Assembly: GCA_009760855.2 (NCBI GenBank)
Contig: WPIO01000179.1
Location: 35,001 to 97,000, forward strand
Reading direction: 5' to 3'
Length of the DNA: 62,000 bases
Origin: Cristatella mucedo
Lineage: Eukaryota > Bryozoa > Phylactolaemata > Cristatellidae
Shown: one piece after another, positions 36,099 to 46,740 of the stretch
How the letters are laid out: each line of letters begins with the position of its first letter
Position numbering within the stretch: position 1 is the stretch's first letter
Notes under the pieces: model-generated
Databases searched by the model: none
What the model was told of the DNA's origin: nothing
What the model saw: the letters and a program-made list of their open reading frames with translations, nothing else
Translations under genes and position numbers: made by a program

Positions 36099-36138
36099 TT
36101 TCGCGCGAAAGCGCGCACGCGTGCGCTTTCGCGCGAAA
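36099..36138. promoter_or_regulatory. Paired palindromic E2F-type sites flanking ACGCGT
   Basis: TTTCGCGCGAAA occurs exactly at 36099-36110 and 36127-36138. It is two back-to-back copies of the E2F/DP core TTTCGCGC. ACGCGT (36117-36122) lies midway, inside a 14-bp palindrome at 36113-36126. Function is inferred from motif knowledge. Confidence 0.6.
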
Positions 36139-36743
36139 GCGCCGGACGCTCGCGGCGCCGCCGCTACTGCGGCGGCGCCCGCCCGCTCGCTCGCTCGCTG
36201 GTCAACGCAGGGCGTCCAGCCCCGGGCAGAGCGGCGGCGGTGAGAGCGGCGGCGGCGAGACCGGCGGCGGCAGCACGTTGCCGATTACGCGGGCGCCGCC
36301 GGCGGCTTACGGCTTACGAACCTGTTGACCGCCGCTCGTGTCTATCGCGCGTAGTGCGACTGCTCGGCTAGATGACGGCGACGACTTTTACAACCGAGGC
36401 ATTGTACTTCCTCAAGCTTCCCACGGAACATGCGCAGTTCGTCACCGCTTCCGAGACCAATGCGCCACCGGATTGGCTGCCGCTCGCGGCCTCCCCCCCT
36501 CGCCGCCGTCGCCGCCACCAGGATCGGTTCTCGAGGCAGAGCTGCGGGGGGGATGGGGTTCGGTGAGCCGCCGCGCCCGTGCGACTTTGTGGCGTTCCCG
36601 CGGAGGGCGGCCGATTCTAACATCCGCGCCGCAGCGACTCTTATCGCAGCTAATCGCCGGTCCCGCTCCGGCGCGTTGCGTCCGGGCTGTCGCGGCGCCG
36701 CGGGAACGGAAGTGCTGGCGTAACGGATGAAAGCGCGACCGAG

Positions 36744-36777
36744 CGCAATCTCGGCTCCTGTAGCAGCTGAGATTGCG
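36744..36777. repeat. Inverted repeat (13-bp arms, one mismatch)
   Basis: CGCAATCTCGGCT pairs with AGCTGAGATTGCG across an 8-nt spacer, with one G/T mismatch, inside the CpG island. Confidence 0.7.
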
Positions 36778-36849
36778 TTTGCGCGCTCACAAGAGAGGCG
36801 GAGTGCGCGACTCGACTGACCCTGCGGGTCAGAAGGCCGGCACAATTCA

Positions 36850-36869
36850 CGCGCGCGCGCGCGCGCGCG
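36850..36869. repeat. (CG)10 tract
   Basis: Twenty bases of perfect CG alternation in the CpG island; a Z-DNA-prone sequence. Confidence 0.95.
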
Positions 36870-37217
36870 AACGCTTCGGCGTCCGCAGCAACGCACCCGC
36901 AAAGTGCGGCGTGCTTGCGGCTCCGGAACTAGCGTCCTTTGCCATTAACGCACAGCACGTAACGGGGCTAGTCCTAGCTACGGCGTCGTCACTGGCAGAA
37001 ATCGCAGCATCGGGAGTCGTGTCGCTTCGTCTGGACGGTGCTCTCCGGATGTTCACATTACAAGCACTTCGCGTCAGGCTGTAGACAGGTGAACCACTTC
37101 GAGACAACACTCGCCACTATAGTCGTCCGCAATCAGCGAGAGTATTGACGCAAGATGGTTGCTTCGGGTCCTCAGCAGCTGTCCAAGCTTTTCCGACGCC
37201 AGAAAGCCTCGGGTTCC

Positions 37218-37365
37218 GGATAGCCCGGGGTTAAGGTGCTCGCACTTCACGGACCATGGCGGGTGTGGATCATGCAGCAAGCCGGTCTACGTTGCCGGAC
37301 TGCAAGCTGCTACCGTTCTTCCGCTTCTATGCGAACGAGGCTGCTGAATCGGCTGATCTTCAACT
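37218..37365 (+). mobile_element. tRNA-headed SINE with central domain
   Basis: Head TAGCCCGGGGTTAAGGTGC and CGGGTGTGGATC (worn B box), then GGACTGCAAGCTGCTACCG and GAGGCTGCTGAATCGGCTG, the same order as at 5375-5540. Confidence 0.65.
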
Positions 37366-37403
37366 TTCTATCTTACGGGGAGCTGCCAAGGAATCTCCTC
37401 GAG

Positions 37404-37690
<287 letters not shown>

Positions 37691-38154
37691 GAAAAGAAAG
37701 AGGGAGAAAGCCGGTAATATGAAGGTCACGACGATTAAGATGCACAGTAAAGAGCCAGAGGTATGTTGGAATTCGAAGATTGGTGCCTTGCCCCGGTTAT
37801 TTAAGGGTCGGCGTCGGGCCGAGTGACGCCCTACGTCGCTAAATATAGCCACTGGCGGCAAAATGGATCGGCTTTCACGTCTGCCGCGACTGACAGACCG
37901 AGAGCGGACTGAGGGAGTTCACTGCCAGTCCTGCTTACGCCTTCCATAATCAAGTGGCCTCAGTACGCATAAGTTGTAAACGCAAGGGGGGCAGTGCTGC
38001 AACGCAAAAGCTGTTGAGTGGAAGCGGCTTTCGGAGACGTGGCTGCGAAGAGTGGTTATGAAAGGATTTGCCAAAATCCGTAAAGTTAAGTAAATTCTGT
38101 AGCCGTAGAAGAACAGCCAGTGTATTTTTTGCTTTACTCCCCCGGAAGATTGAA

Positions 38155-38245
38155 GTGACCTCTAAAGAGTTGCCTAGCCTAAGACTCGAGCCCACGATCT
38201 GGGTCGTCGCGTGCGAGCGTCGAAGTATGACCTCAGATTTAGCGG
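38155..38245 (-). mobile_element. tRNA-like SINE head
   Basis: Minus strand: TCTGAGGTCATACTTCGACG (A-box area), then GATCGTGGGCTCGAGTCTTA (B box). Confidence 0.6.
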
Positions 38246-38456
38246 TAGCGGTGGGACAGAAGCACAGTTACCGAGTCAGCAGAGCTGTGCAAAAATTGCG
38301 AATTTGAGCTTTGCAGTCGTGAGAATGCAAAATGAAAGTACCTATCGTCACCGGCACTTGCAGCAAAAGAAATCAGCCTCTCGATGTCCTGCGAGGAGCT
38401 GCCATTCCAAGATCAAGGGAATTTCAAGACGGTAAGGCGACCGCAGCTCTGATGGA

Positions 38457-38563
38457 TAAGCTACCATTCGATCGTGCTTACTTTACAGCAAATGTAAAAT
38501 GCCTAGAAAGAGATTAACTTCTCTGATGACGCTATACACGTACATTATTATTATTATTATTCA
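38457..38563 (+). mobile_element. LINE/SINE 3' tail
   Basis: CGATCGTGCTTACTTTACAG, CAAATGTAAAATGCCTAG, TTCTCTGATGACGCTATA and (ATT)n; only about 110 bp of the family tail. Confidence 0.8.
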
Positions 38564-39999
38564 ATGCAGATGCGAGAGTTCTGCCCAGCTACGACATATT
38601 TCTCTATCGATAAACACGTTGTGCATCGGCAGCGTGTCGCTGTAAAGACTTTTGCTAGAAAGTTCGCTGATACGATGACCGCCCGCGACAGAGGTTTTCT
38701 GAATCGGTCGCCTGAAAAAGAAGCGGCTGTCCGTTAGGACACCTGCGCCACTAGACGAAGGTCTAATTAGCACGTCCCCGACCAACAAAGATTTAGGATG
38801 CTTTATAATTCGGAGCTTGGTTTAATTTTACTTTGGAATATAGAGAAATAATAAAAGTACGCATTTTCTGCTATCGGCATGCAGTCTCAGCCACCAGCGG
38901 CCACCGCCGAGCGCTTGCACTGTAATCGAGCGTCTGAGTAGACTTGGGCGTTGCCATAGTTTCGCGCTTGCTTATCATTATTTCCTCTCAGAGTGTCGTA
39001 CGGTACAATGAGTAAAGGTAGTACTTAGCAGAGAACTTGAAAAATTCAAAAAGAGACACTGAGATGCATTGAATAATCTGATTTTTTAAATGCTTTTCGA
39101 CAACAAGAAGAGCTTACATCCATGGAAATGCGAAGACGGCGAGAAACTCTCCGGGGGGGCTGATGGTGGTGCCGCTTATCGGCACAAGAAACACGACGCA
39201 CTCTCTTGACGCACGAACCATTGAACAAATGCATGCAAAGTTGCGTTCAGATTTTCCAGGCAGCATCCTGGAGGTACCGAGCATAATCGGCTGCAAAATT
39301 GCATTTATACCGATCCACGACTTAACTACGGTGATCAGACTAAGCCGCGTCTTTTCAAGTTGTGCAGAAGAGATTTACGAGGCACTCTCGGTGCAGGAGG
39401 GCTGAAATCAAGGAGAAATTCGCAACAAAAAGCAGTCGTTTCACAATACGAAGAACATTAGAGGATCGTACTATGCTTAGAGCGATAGCATAAGCAATAA
39501 CTACTACAGAAGTTCCAGCGAAGGGCAGATGAATATTAACTGCTGGGATCGGCTGAAAGAGTTGCAAATCTTTTGAGACAAGCACTTCAACACTCTAGCA
39601 CCTGGAGGACCAAGTCTATGCGAACGTCACCAGCAATCCTATGAGTAATAAGGAAATAGCAAAAGCCTCTTCATAGTCATAAGAGAATCTAATCACCAAG
39701 GAAGTAACACTACCGTAATATTTCAAGTAGCTAAGAAAAAGCTAGGCCATAGGGGCTATCAACGTAGTTGTTTCAGAAAAAATGCCCGTGAAAAATACCT
39801 GCTGCTCGATCTGAAGGCGTTGCAGCGATAAAAAAAAAAGTTAAAAAACTATGAGCCAAGGGCGAAGAAAACATAGGACTGGATTGTCTAAATGCTTGCA
39901 AACACCCAAGTTCAAGACGAACCATAGAGGCGTGAAGATTATTTTTGGTTACTATACAGAGACCAAGGTGGATGGTCCTGAGCGATAAGTATCCCCTAC

Positions 40000-40185
40000 T
40001 TCAAGTGAAATATAACTACTAGTTGATTTAACAGCCCCATTTTTGTCGTGGCAGGAAAGCCTTGACGACTGTCACCACAGCTTGCAGTTGGCGACAAAGA
40101 ACCGCCCACTGCAGGATTCGAACCCATGATCTTGGTCGTGAAGAGCGAGCACCTTACCTCCTGAGCGAAGACCCAGGGGCAAGCA
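40000..40185 (-). mobile_element. tRNA-headed SINE with central domain
   Basis: Minus strand: head with AGGAGGTAAGGTGCTCGC and GGGTTCGAATCCTGC, then CAGTGGGCGGTTCTTTGTCG, GTGGTGACAGTCGTCAAGG and GGGGCTGTTAAATCAACTAG. It aligns along its whole length with 5385-5540. Confidence 0.78.
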
Positions 40186-41204
40186 GCTGATATGAATCGC
40201 TTGAATGATAAGTGATCCCACGATATCAGTGCAAAGATTACTGTTGAATAGACTCTTTTAATAATAATAGTAATAGATCGTTGAGAATATTACTTTTCTT
40301 GATAGATGTTTTAAGTAGCAGCAATATATCCTTATAGCTCCATAATATAACCGAATCTATATACAGGTGTTTCAAAACTCGCTGCAGGACCAGAAATAAC
40401 CAAGGGTTAATGAGGTGCAGGACGACTAGCCATAATCAAGGGTCAATGAGGTACGATGTATTTTATTTAAGCGAGCATGCAAAAGCATAGAAGAAGACAC
40501 TCACGGCCACCGGCTAGTGGGACTCCAGTTTAGTAGCATGCCCAGAATCATATCCTGGTACGCATAAAGCGTGCCACAGAACATAAAGTCGAGTACGCTG
40601 AAGCGCAGGGAAAGCTAAGCACAACAGATGCGGCTTTAGCTTTAGCTTGAACCAAACTGCAAAGTCATTGCAGATGGTGGCAGACGCTGAAAAGAAGCTT
40701 TAGACTTTCATATACGAACTGGAGGTCCGATACGCACACGAACTGACGGCCCGGCCCGATCACCAAAAGACTTCAATCCGGTTCGGTGAGACGGACGGCT
40801 GGAAGCTGAGGAGGGAGCAGGTGGCGCGAGAGCACATGACCGGAGGAGCATGTGACCGGAGGAGTAGATAGGAAAAGCAGGCTGGAGCAGGCGATTGAAG
40901 CGACCTGTAAGCCTGACAGAGGACCTTGAACAAGTCGATTCAACACTCGATTGAGAACCGATGAAGCTGAAAAAGAAGTAGTGCGGCAGCTAGGCGGCTG
41001 CAGACAGAGCAGACGAGCTGCTTAGTTTAGTACCAATGGCAGTCAATTAAGGGCACAAAGCGGGAAAGTCCTTGAGAAAGCGAATTGCAGAAATTCAGAA
41101 GCGTTGTCACAAACGGGCGAGCTTTCTTGCCAGCTGTACTCTTGTTTCAGCAGGCCCTGATTTTGACAATGTTCCCAGCTGCAAATTAATAAACCTGTTT
41201 CTCA

Positions 41205-41373
41205 TAGCCTTTGCTGGATCCGTGTGAAGTGTCCTTTGTTCGCCAATGCGTGCTAACACCGTGTAGCTTATTACGAATCAATATGCACGCTTCCTTTGCA
41301 TGACATGTAAAGTGCCTAAACAGATATTTAATTCAATTAGGGTGCTATATAAATGTCTTATTATTTTATTCTT
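41205..41373 (+). mobile_element. LINE 3' tail, degenerate
   Basis: AATGCGTGCTAACACCGTG, GACATGTAAAGTGCC, ATTAGGGTGCTATATAAATG and TTATTATTTTATT in family order. Confidence 0.75.
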
Positions 41374-41688
41374 GTCATTAAAGTATTACGGCTCGACCGT
41401 GGAAGCAGTGTGAGCCTCCACAGACATAGCTTTGGAGTGGCAGGCTCAGATTGTCGGCAGGCGTCACGTGGTTGATATCAGATGTGCAAATCTTGAGTGT
41501 GAGAACCGTGACTACTATTATATTTTGAATCCATGCTCGTCAAGGTTCAGAAAGTTAGTGACTATCCAGTCCGAATGTCGTCGATGCAGGCTGAATGGGG
41601 AGAAAAGCTTAGAAGGGTCTGAAGGACAGAGAATGAGATGTCTGTCGTCTGCTAAGAAGAAATTACGTTGAGCGAGGACACAGGTCAG

Positions 41689-41691
<3 letters not shown>

Positions 41692-41758
<67 letters not shown>

Positions 41759-41766
41759 GGAGAGAG
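41692..41766. repeat. (GA)n microsatellite
   Basis: About 30 GA units with one CGA interruption. Confidence 0.96.
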
Positions 41767-41858
41767 TGTGTGTTTGTGTTGATAGTGGAAAAAGGTTCTA
41801 TAAGTGAATCTGGAGGTCCTCCGCACTCTAGGGGCTTCCAGGATGGCCGGCAGCCAAT

Positions 41859-42135
41859 TAATAATAATAATAACAATACACTTGGTAAAGCACCCTCAGA
41901 GAACCCAATCTCTTTCTAGGCACTTTAAATTTGCTGCAAAGAGAAATGCAATTGAATGGTGAGTTACATTTACACTCTTGAAACCTTTAGCTGAGGTAAG
42001 ACCCAACCCAGTTTAGCAGTGCTCCGATGATACCTAGGCGTGTCCACTGCAGTGCTCCGAAAGGATCTGGCGGTCAACTCTGTCGAGCGCTACTGCGACA
42101 TCTAGAAGAACTAGCAAAGACCCATTCCAAACCTG
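41859..42135 (-). mobile_element. LINE 3' tail joined to a reverse-transcriptase motif A fragment
   Basis: The minus-strand tail ((ATT)n, TCTCTGAGGGTGCTTTACC) lies next to SLLVLLDVAVALDRVDRQIL, a decayed reverse-transcriptase motif A (usual LLD.SAAFDTVDH) that keeps its first catalytic Asp. The sequence between is deleted. Confidence 0.7.
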
Positions 42136-42629
42136 CATTGTTCAGAAGTAGGCTTTTAGTTTTATCGCCGTTCAATTGAACGCGGTCTGCTTAATGCAGG
42201 TTGAAGTTTGTTTGGCGATAAGTTTTAAAGATTTTTTTAATTTGGTTAAATTGTGTCTGCCATATAGACTTTGCAGTATCGTGAAAGGACTGCCAGACAA
42301 GCCCTCAGCGTGAGTGCTGGGTGCACTCACTAGGTCAGCGGTCACTAGGTCACGTTAGGTCACGTCACGACTTGGAGACTCTGGTTCGCCTTCCCTCCGC
42401 AGAGTTGGAGCTTTGCGGGATTTTTTCATTCGCATTTATGTGTGCACACTTTTGTCAACCTCGATTATATATGCAAATTGCTCTGGATTTCTTCCCGACG
42501 GGTAGCTCCGGCTTACGGATCAGCAGTAACTTCCGTCTACGGGACGTTGACGGAAGTAGATTAGTTGAGCTTAGTCAATCGCGCAGTCTCATTTGCTTAG
42601 TAGCAGAAGAGCTCTGGAGCTTATCGCCC
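42136..42629. other. Intergenic, no gene recognised
   Basis: Nothing beyond a tandem TAGGTCA/CGTTAGGTCACGTCA cluster at 42330-42370. Confidence 0.4.
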
Positions 42630-42715
42630 ACTCCGGCGAACGATTCGAACCCACGACCTGGGTCATGGAGTGCGAACGCCTTACCTCTGGGCTAAGACTC
42701 GGGCAGTGGAGGGGG
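42630..42715 (-). mobile_element. tRNA-like SINE head
   Basis: Minus strand: GTCTTAGCCCAGAGGTAAGG (A box), then CCAGGTCGTGGGTTCGAATC (B box). The spacing is tRNA-like, but the acceptor stem does not close. Confidence 0.7.
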
Positions 42716-43525
42716 CGAACGCCCGCATTTGCGGTCAGGTTATACGCAAAGCTATCTGTCGGCAACAGGAAACCGCGGCTGGGAATCGGGCAAGTCTCGA
42801 AGGGAGTCTCGCGCGGACATGTCTCCGAAACGGCTCGGCTTTCGGTTCCTCTTGGCAGCGCCCGCACGACCTGGGTCTGAAGCTGCGACTGTCTGCCTGT
42901 AGGGGACTGTAGGCCACTTTGCCTCCTATTTAAATAAAGCCTCCTCTAAAGAAACGGTTTTTGCCTCAATTTTCGTGGAGCCTTCAGCCCCGAAGGCGCC
43001 GCCGGCAGCGGCGGCGGCTCTTCAGCCCCCCAGCCACAAAATAAAAGCACCGACCGACCCTCTCATCTGGATTCAGACTGGAGCTGCGTGCGTGCCGAAG
43101 GTGCGTTTCCCGGTAGTTCAATTAAGCCCTGACGTTGATAAAAATGCTTATCCCTCCAGCAGGAGAGGCGCGGAGAAACCCGGAGGATTCGTGGCGTACC
43201 TGCATGTGCGCGCGACTCGGAAAGGCGCTCTAATAAAATGCCCTCTTTTAGAAAGAAAAGTTGGCACACGTCATTTCTGGAGAGCTGAAGCTGTGCATCG
43301 GATGTCGCGCTTAACTTTAGATGTATTTATACTTTTCTAAGAAGAAATTGATACCCCCATTCTGAGTCAGGAGCTGAGTATCTTTGACGCGCCGCCCAGC
43401 ACACTTCTTCAGAAAGGACTTGTTGGGGTTATCTTTTCTACAGCCACTCGAAAACTGCGATCACTTCAAATAAAAAGAAACAACAGCCGTAAAAACCGAG
43501 GCGTAATATGCTACTGTATCCAAAA
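42716..43525. other. Unassigned; possible LTR-like end
   Basis: CTCCTATTTAAATAAAGCC and a Gly/Ala-coding GC patch (42990-43020) follow one another. It could be a retroelement LTR, but no repeat partner is visible. The 121-codon frame at 42975-43340 has no family signature. Confidence 0.3.
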
Positions 43526-44790
43526 TAATTATTACTATTACTATAATATTGATAACGCGTTTGCATAGAGCCCTTTGAGAACTAAATCTCTTGCTAGGCA
43601 CTTTGCATATGCTGCAAAGAAAGTACGTCAATTGGTTAGGGATACAATGCGCAATGAGATACAATGCGCAATGAGATACAATGCGCAATGAGATACAATG
43701 CGCAATGAGATACGATGCGCAATAAGAGCATGCATTAGCACGCGCGGAATAATTTACGCGGATCAAGCAAAGGGTGTGAGGGGGAGCGGAGGCAGATTTT
43801 TAGCTTCCCTTTTAAATGTCGTCAATTCAGGGAATGTCACAACGTCAGTCGGGATTGAATTTAATGCTTTGGAAGCATACCCACTACAGACATGGCTCCA
43901 GCGGATTTGAGTTTGGTTAGAAGCACAACTGAACCACTTGAACCAGATGAATGGGTAGTACGATGACTAGACCGATTCCGATGTAGTTCCGATGCATGTC
44001 GCTCGAGCATGAAGGGACCGAAAAGTGAACACACGATCCTTGAAGTCGATATGCCGTTAATGTGGAGCTGCTACCGGTCGGCGAAGCCCTGTGCACTGTT
44101 GCGATTGAGACGTTTGCAATAGGAAAACATAGCTTCGCATTTGTGCACTAACTAAGTATAAGGCCCAATTGCACAGGTTGAAAGGCCAGGGACAACAGGT
44201 GAGTTACGGAAGCCAAGACGAGTTGTCTCAAATGCTAGGATCACCAGCTACGCAAATCACCAGCTAGGATGTGGCTTCGCTGTGTAAGCTGGCCTGAATG
44301 TTTGCAACGAGACGTAGCTTAAAGTGGGCAGACTTGACAGTGGAGCCGATGTGGTCTGAAAGGTCACTTTGGAACAGGACACCCATAATGAGTGCAGATG
44401 CTCCGGGAGATATACTGGCTGAGGCAATTTTGTGGTTTAGCTTTTTAATTTCTGAGTAAACCAAGGTTTGCCCACTACTAGCATGTTGGTTGCATCGCTA
44501 TTCATGTTGAGAAGTTTCAGGTAGCCGAGTGCAAAGTTCAGCTGCCCATGCCACAAGGGAGAGTTTAACGTGCTGGCTGGATGCCAAGGAGGGATCGCAG
44601 TATTTGTGCAGCATCATCGTGTCATCTGCATAGACGCGAGAGCCAATGTTGTGCCTGGCAATTACATCGGCAAGAAGAAGGGCATAAACTGTGAAAAAAA
44701 GTGGATTGAACACACAGCACCGGGGTGTCTGGAAGTTGGAGGCTCCACGGATGATTGCTGCTGTGTATGCCTGTTTGTGTGTCGCTGCTC
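43526..44790 (-). pseudogene. CR1/L2-type LINE, 3' half with YADD motif
   Basis: The minus strand shows FQTPRCCVFNPLFFTVYALL, then SRVYADDTMMLHK (reverse-transcriptase motif C with both catalytic Asp), then after frameshifts GVLFQSDLSDHIGSTVKSAH and the family 3' tail ending in (ATT)-rich DNA at 43526. The finger domain, endonuclease and ORF1 are missing, and several frames must be combined, so it cannot be active. The 3' UTR contains a 17-bp tandem array. Confidence 0.82.
43641..43725. repeat. 17-bp tandem repeat, 5 copies
   Basis: Five copies of GATACAATGCGCAATGA; the first four are identical and the last differs at two positions. It lies in the 3' UTR of the minus-strand LINE remnant. Confidence 0.97.
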
Positions 44791-45029
44791 TGTAAGCGCT
44801 GCCCTGAGCGCTTTGCATATTTAGCTGAATGGAAGGAAGAGCGGTCTATAGCGGTCGCACTCACGAAGACAGACTTTTGCCTTAACATTCTAGCTATCTG
44901 TACCAACCATTTGTGGCCGGTCGGGGGCGGGTAGCCTGGCTACCGAATTTTGTGGACACACCTCAGGTTGCCACTTCTCTACAAGCAATGCCGGCTGCCT
45001 GGTTATAGTTTGCCAATTGATCAGTGAAG

Positions 45030-45115
45030 CGTCTACTGTCAGCAGGAATTGAACCCTGGAGCTCAAGGCCCAGATCTGTGATGCAACTACTAGGCTTACG
45101 GGAACAGCTAGCACC
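45030..45115 (-). mobile_element. tRNA-like SINE head
   Basis: Minus strand: TAAGCCTAGTAGTTGCATCA (A box) and CTCCAGGGTTCAATTCCTGC (B box). No central domain or tail follows. Confidence 0.6.
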
Positions 45116-46050
45116 CCAGTAGAGTTCACTCCCAGGAAGCAGCAGCATCAGCAGCAGCAGCAGCAGCAGACATACGATACGGTCAGCTGAGCAGGTCACC
45201 TGACCGGGCCAAGCCTGCCCTTTTACTTAATGCAGCATGGGCAATGTCGGAATTGCCCGCTGGCTGTCTGCTAGAAACCTTATCGGACGGTTCGTACGTT
45301 CGGCCCGGGGTAGTCCCTGTCATTCAACTCATGCTCATCCCAAGCAATGGAGTGCTGGCGTTCCTGGACATGCGTCCGGCTACTCGCAAACACGAGGGAG
45401 GTATCAGCTGCCCAAGGAGCTTAGTTAAGCGCCAGTAACAAGTGCTGGCTCCCTCCTTAGTAGGTGGGTTCCTAGAGTGCCCCCTACAGGAACTCACGGT
45501 GAGTCGAGACGTGCACCATCGTGTGCTGGTCCCCTCTACACAATCACTCGTACCTTGGATGGCAGTGCCCGGCTATTGCAGATCAACGTCACCGGTCACC
45601 GACTTGTAAGCATTTGTGCCACTGTCGTCCCACTACCCCAAAGTCTTGCTATATCTAGGGTTTCAAGTAGTTTAGGTTAGTTGCTCAGTTATTGTTGTGG
45701 CGTGAGACTTTGTTATAAACAGATTAATCAAACGGTAGTTCCTATGGCAATATAGAAGCCGGCATAGCCGAGGAGAGGGAAGGTTTTTTGAAGGGGAGGA
45801 GGCATTCCGTACCCTCCGAGTATCGTTTTCAAACCTACTGCTCAGGCTCTTGTATGAACATGTCTTGATTTCATAATCTAATGATGAAATTTTCGGCAAT
45901 TAACTGCTTGCAGGTCTACCAGCCTATGCAATCAGGTGCTTACAGCTAATGCAACACTCTGCAGTCAGGCTTGTTCTGTCGCGAGTGACGAAGTTGCCAG
46001 ATTGCACCACTTCTCGTCGACCTGCAAGTCGTCGACTGTAAAGGTTTAGT
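45116..46050. other. Intergenic, no gene recognised
   Basis: Contains a CAG/CAT run at 45140-45170. Two overlapping plus frames at 45237-45438 carry no family signature. Confidence 0.4.
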
Positions 46051-46059
46051 CACTTAATT

Positions 46060-46552
46060 GTAGGCCCCTTCATTCTCTGGCTCCAGCCTACGCATCAGAA
46101 CTCCTTACCAACCAGGCTAGGCATCCCACCACCGGGTCTTCTTACTCAAATCGTTCATTTATGCCTCAAACGAGCCCAGAGATATTCGTTCGAGTTTGAG
46201 CCTTTAGTTCGCATGTTCCCAAAAGTCAGGAAGTCGCCTGTGACTGACGTCACGACATCCCCCTGAATATAAATAATTAAAGAAGAAGCTAAAACCGCAA
46301 CCGTTTATAACAGCCTGTGTTGAGTCCTTATGGGCATAAGTGTGCTGACACTATCCTACCACTAACCGTATTTGCACATTGACCATTTGCATGTTACTAC
46401 TTACCGTATTATGCATATGTATTCTGCATGTCGACACTGTTCATGTTACCTGTAACCTCATGATCGTGCTTCCTTTACAACATACGTAAAGTGCAGAGAA
46501 AGAGGTTACGTTTTCTGAGGGGGCTATACAAATGTATTATTATTTTTTATTA
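46060..46552 (+). mobile_element. CR1/L2-type LINE 3' end, degenerate
   Basis: CCTTCATTCTCTGGCTCCAG, then a worn C-terminal reverse-transcriptase stretch, GTGCTGACAC, CGTAAAGTGCAGAGAAAGAG, TTTTCTGAGGGGGCTATAC and (ATT)n. Same order as 56050-56553. Confidence 0.82.
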
Positions 46553-46634
46553 TTAAAGCTTCAATTCAATGAAAATCAATCAATGCTAGAAATGCTTCGT
46601 ACTTACAACACTCATTGTTGACTGCACTGGTTTA

Positions 46635-46740
46635 GATCAGGGTTAAGGTATCAGTCGCCTTTGACGACCAAGGTGTGGGCTCAAGCTCGGAGGCAAGTTC
46701 TCTTAGGGAACTAAACAAATTTATTTTATTTTGTGGTATT
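46635..46740 (+). mobile_element. Degenerate SINE (head plus tail)
   Basis: GATCAGGGTTAAGGTATCAG and GGTGTGGGCTCAAGCTC (A- and B-box remnants) run into AAGTTCTCTTAGGGAACTAA and a T/A-rich end. Confidence 0.55.

Larger units (their letters stand above)
35400..37080. promoter_or_regulatory. CpG-rich island, candidate promoter
   Basis: A sharp rise in G+C and CpG density compared with flanks, with CG runs at 36099-36140, 36220-36300 and 36850-36869. It contains two palindromic E2F-type sites and an ACGCGT box. It is the only such island between the two genes, 18 kb upstream of SHOC2 exon 1 on the SHOC2 5' side. I infer a promoter, perhaps for a SHOC2 leader exon or a noncoding transcript. Long Arg/Ala-rich frames here (35537-36328 plus, 36342-36902 minus) look like GC-driven open frames. 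Confidence 0.55.
37691..41691. other. Intergenic with SINE/LINE fragments
   Basis: Apart from the SINE and LINE pieces listed separately, no gene is recognised. A plus frame at 39163-39405 (80 codons) and an upstream short frame that a one-base change in a G7 run would join are unexplained. Confidence 0.5.

Noticed and set aside
35537-36328. 263-codon plus frame in the CpG island, with 140-186-codon minus frames
   Set aside because: Arg/Ala/Pro/Gly-rich in all frames, as expected when stop codons are rare in GC-rich DNA; no splice-consistent or family support.
42975-43340. 121-codon frame as a gene
   Set aside because: Starts in a GC-rich Ala/Pro patch beside a SINE; no conserved motif, no splice or poly(A) support.
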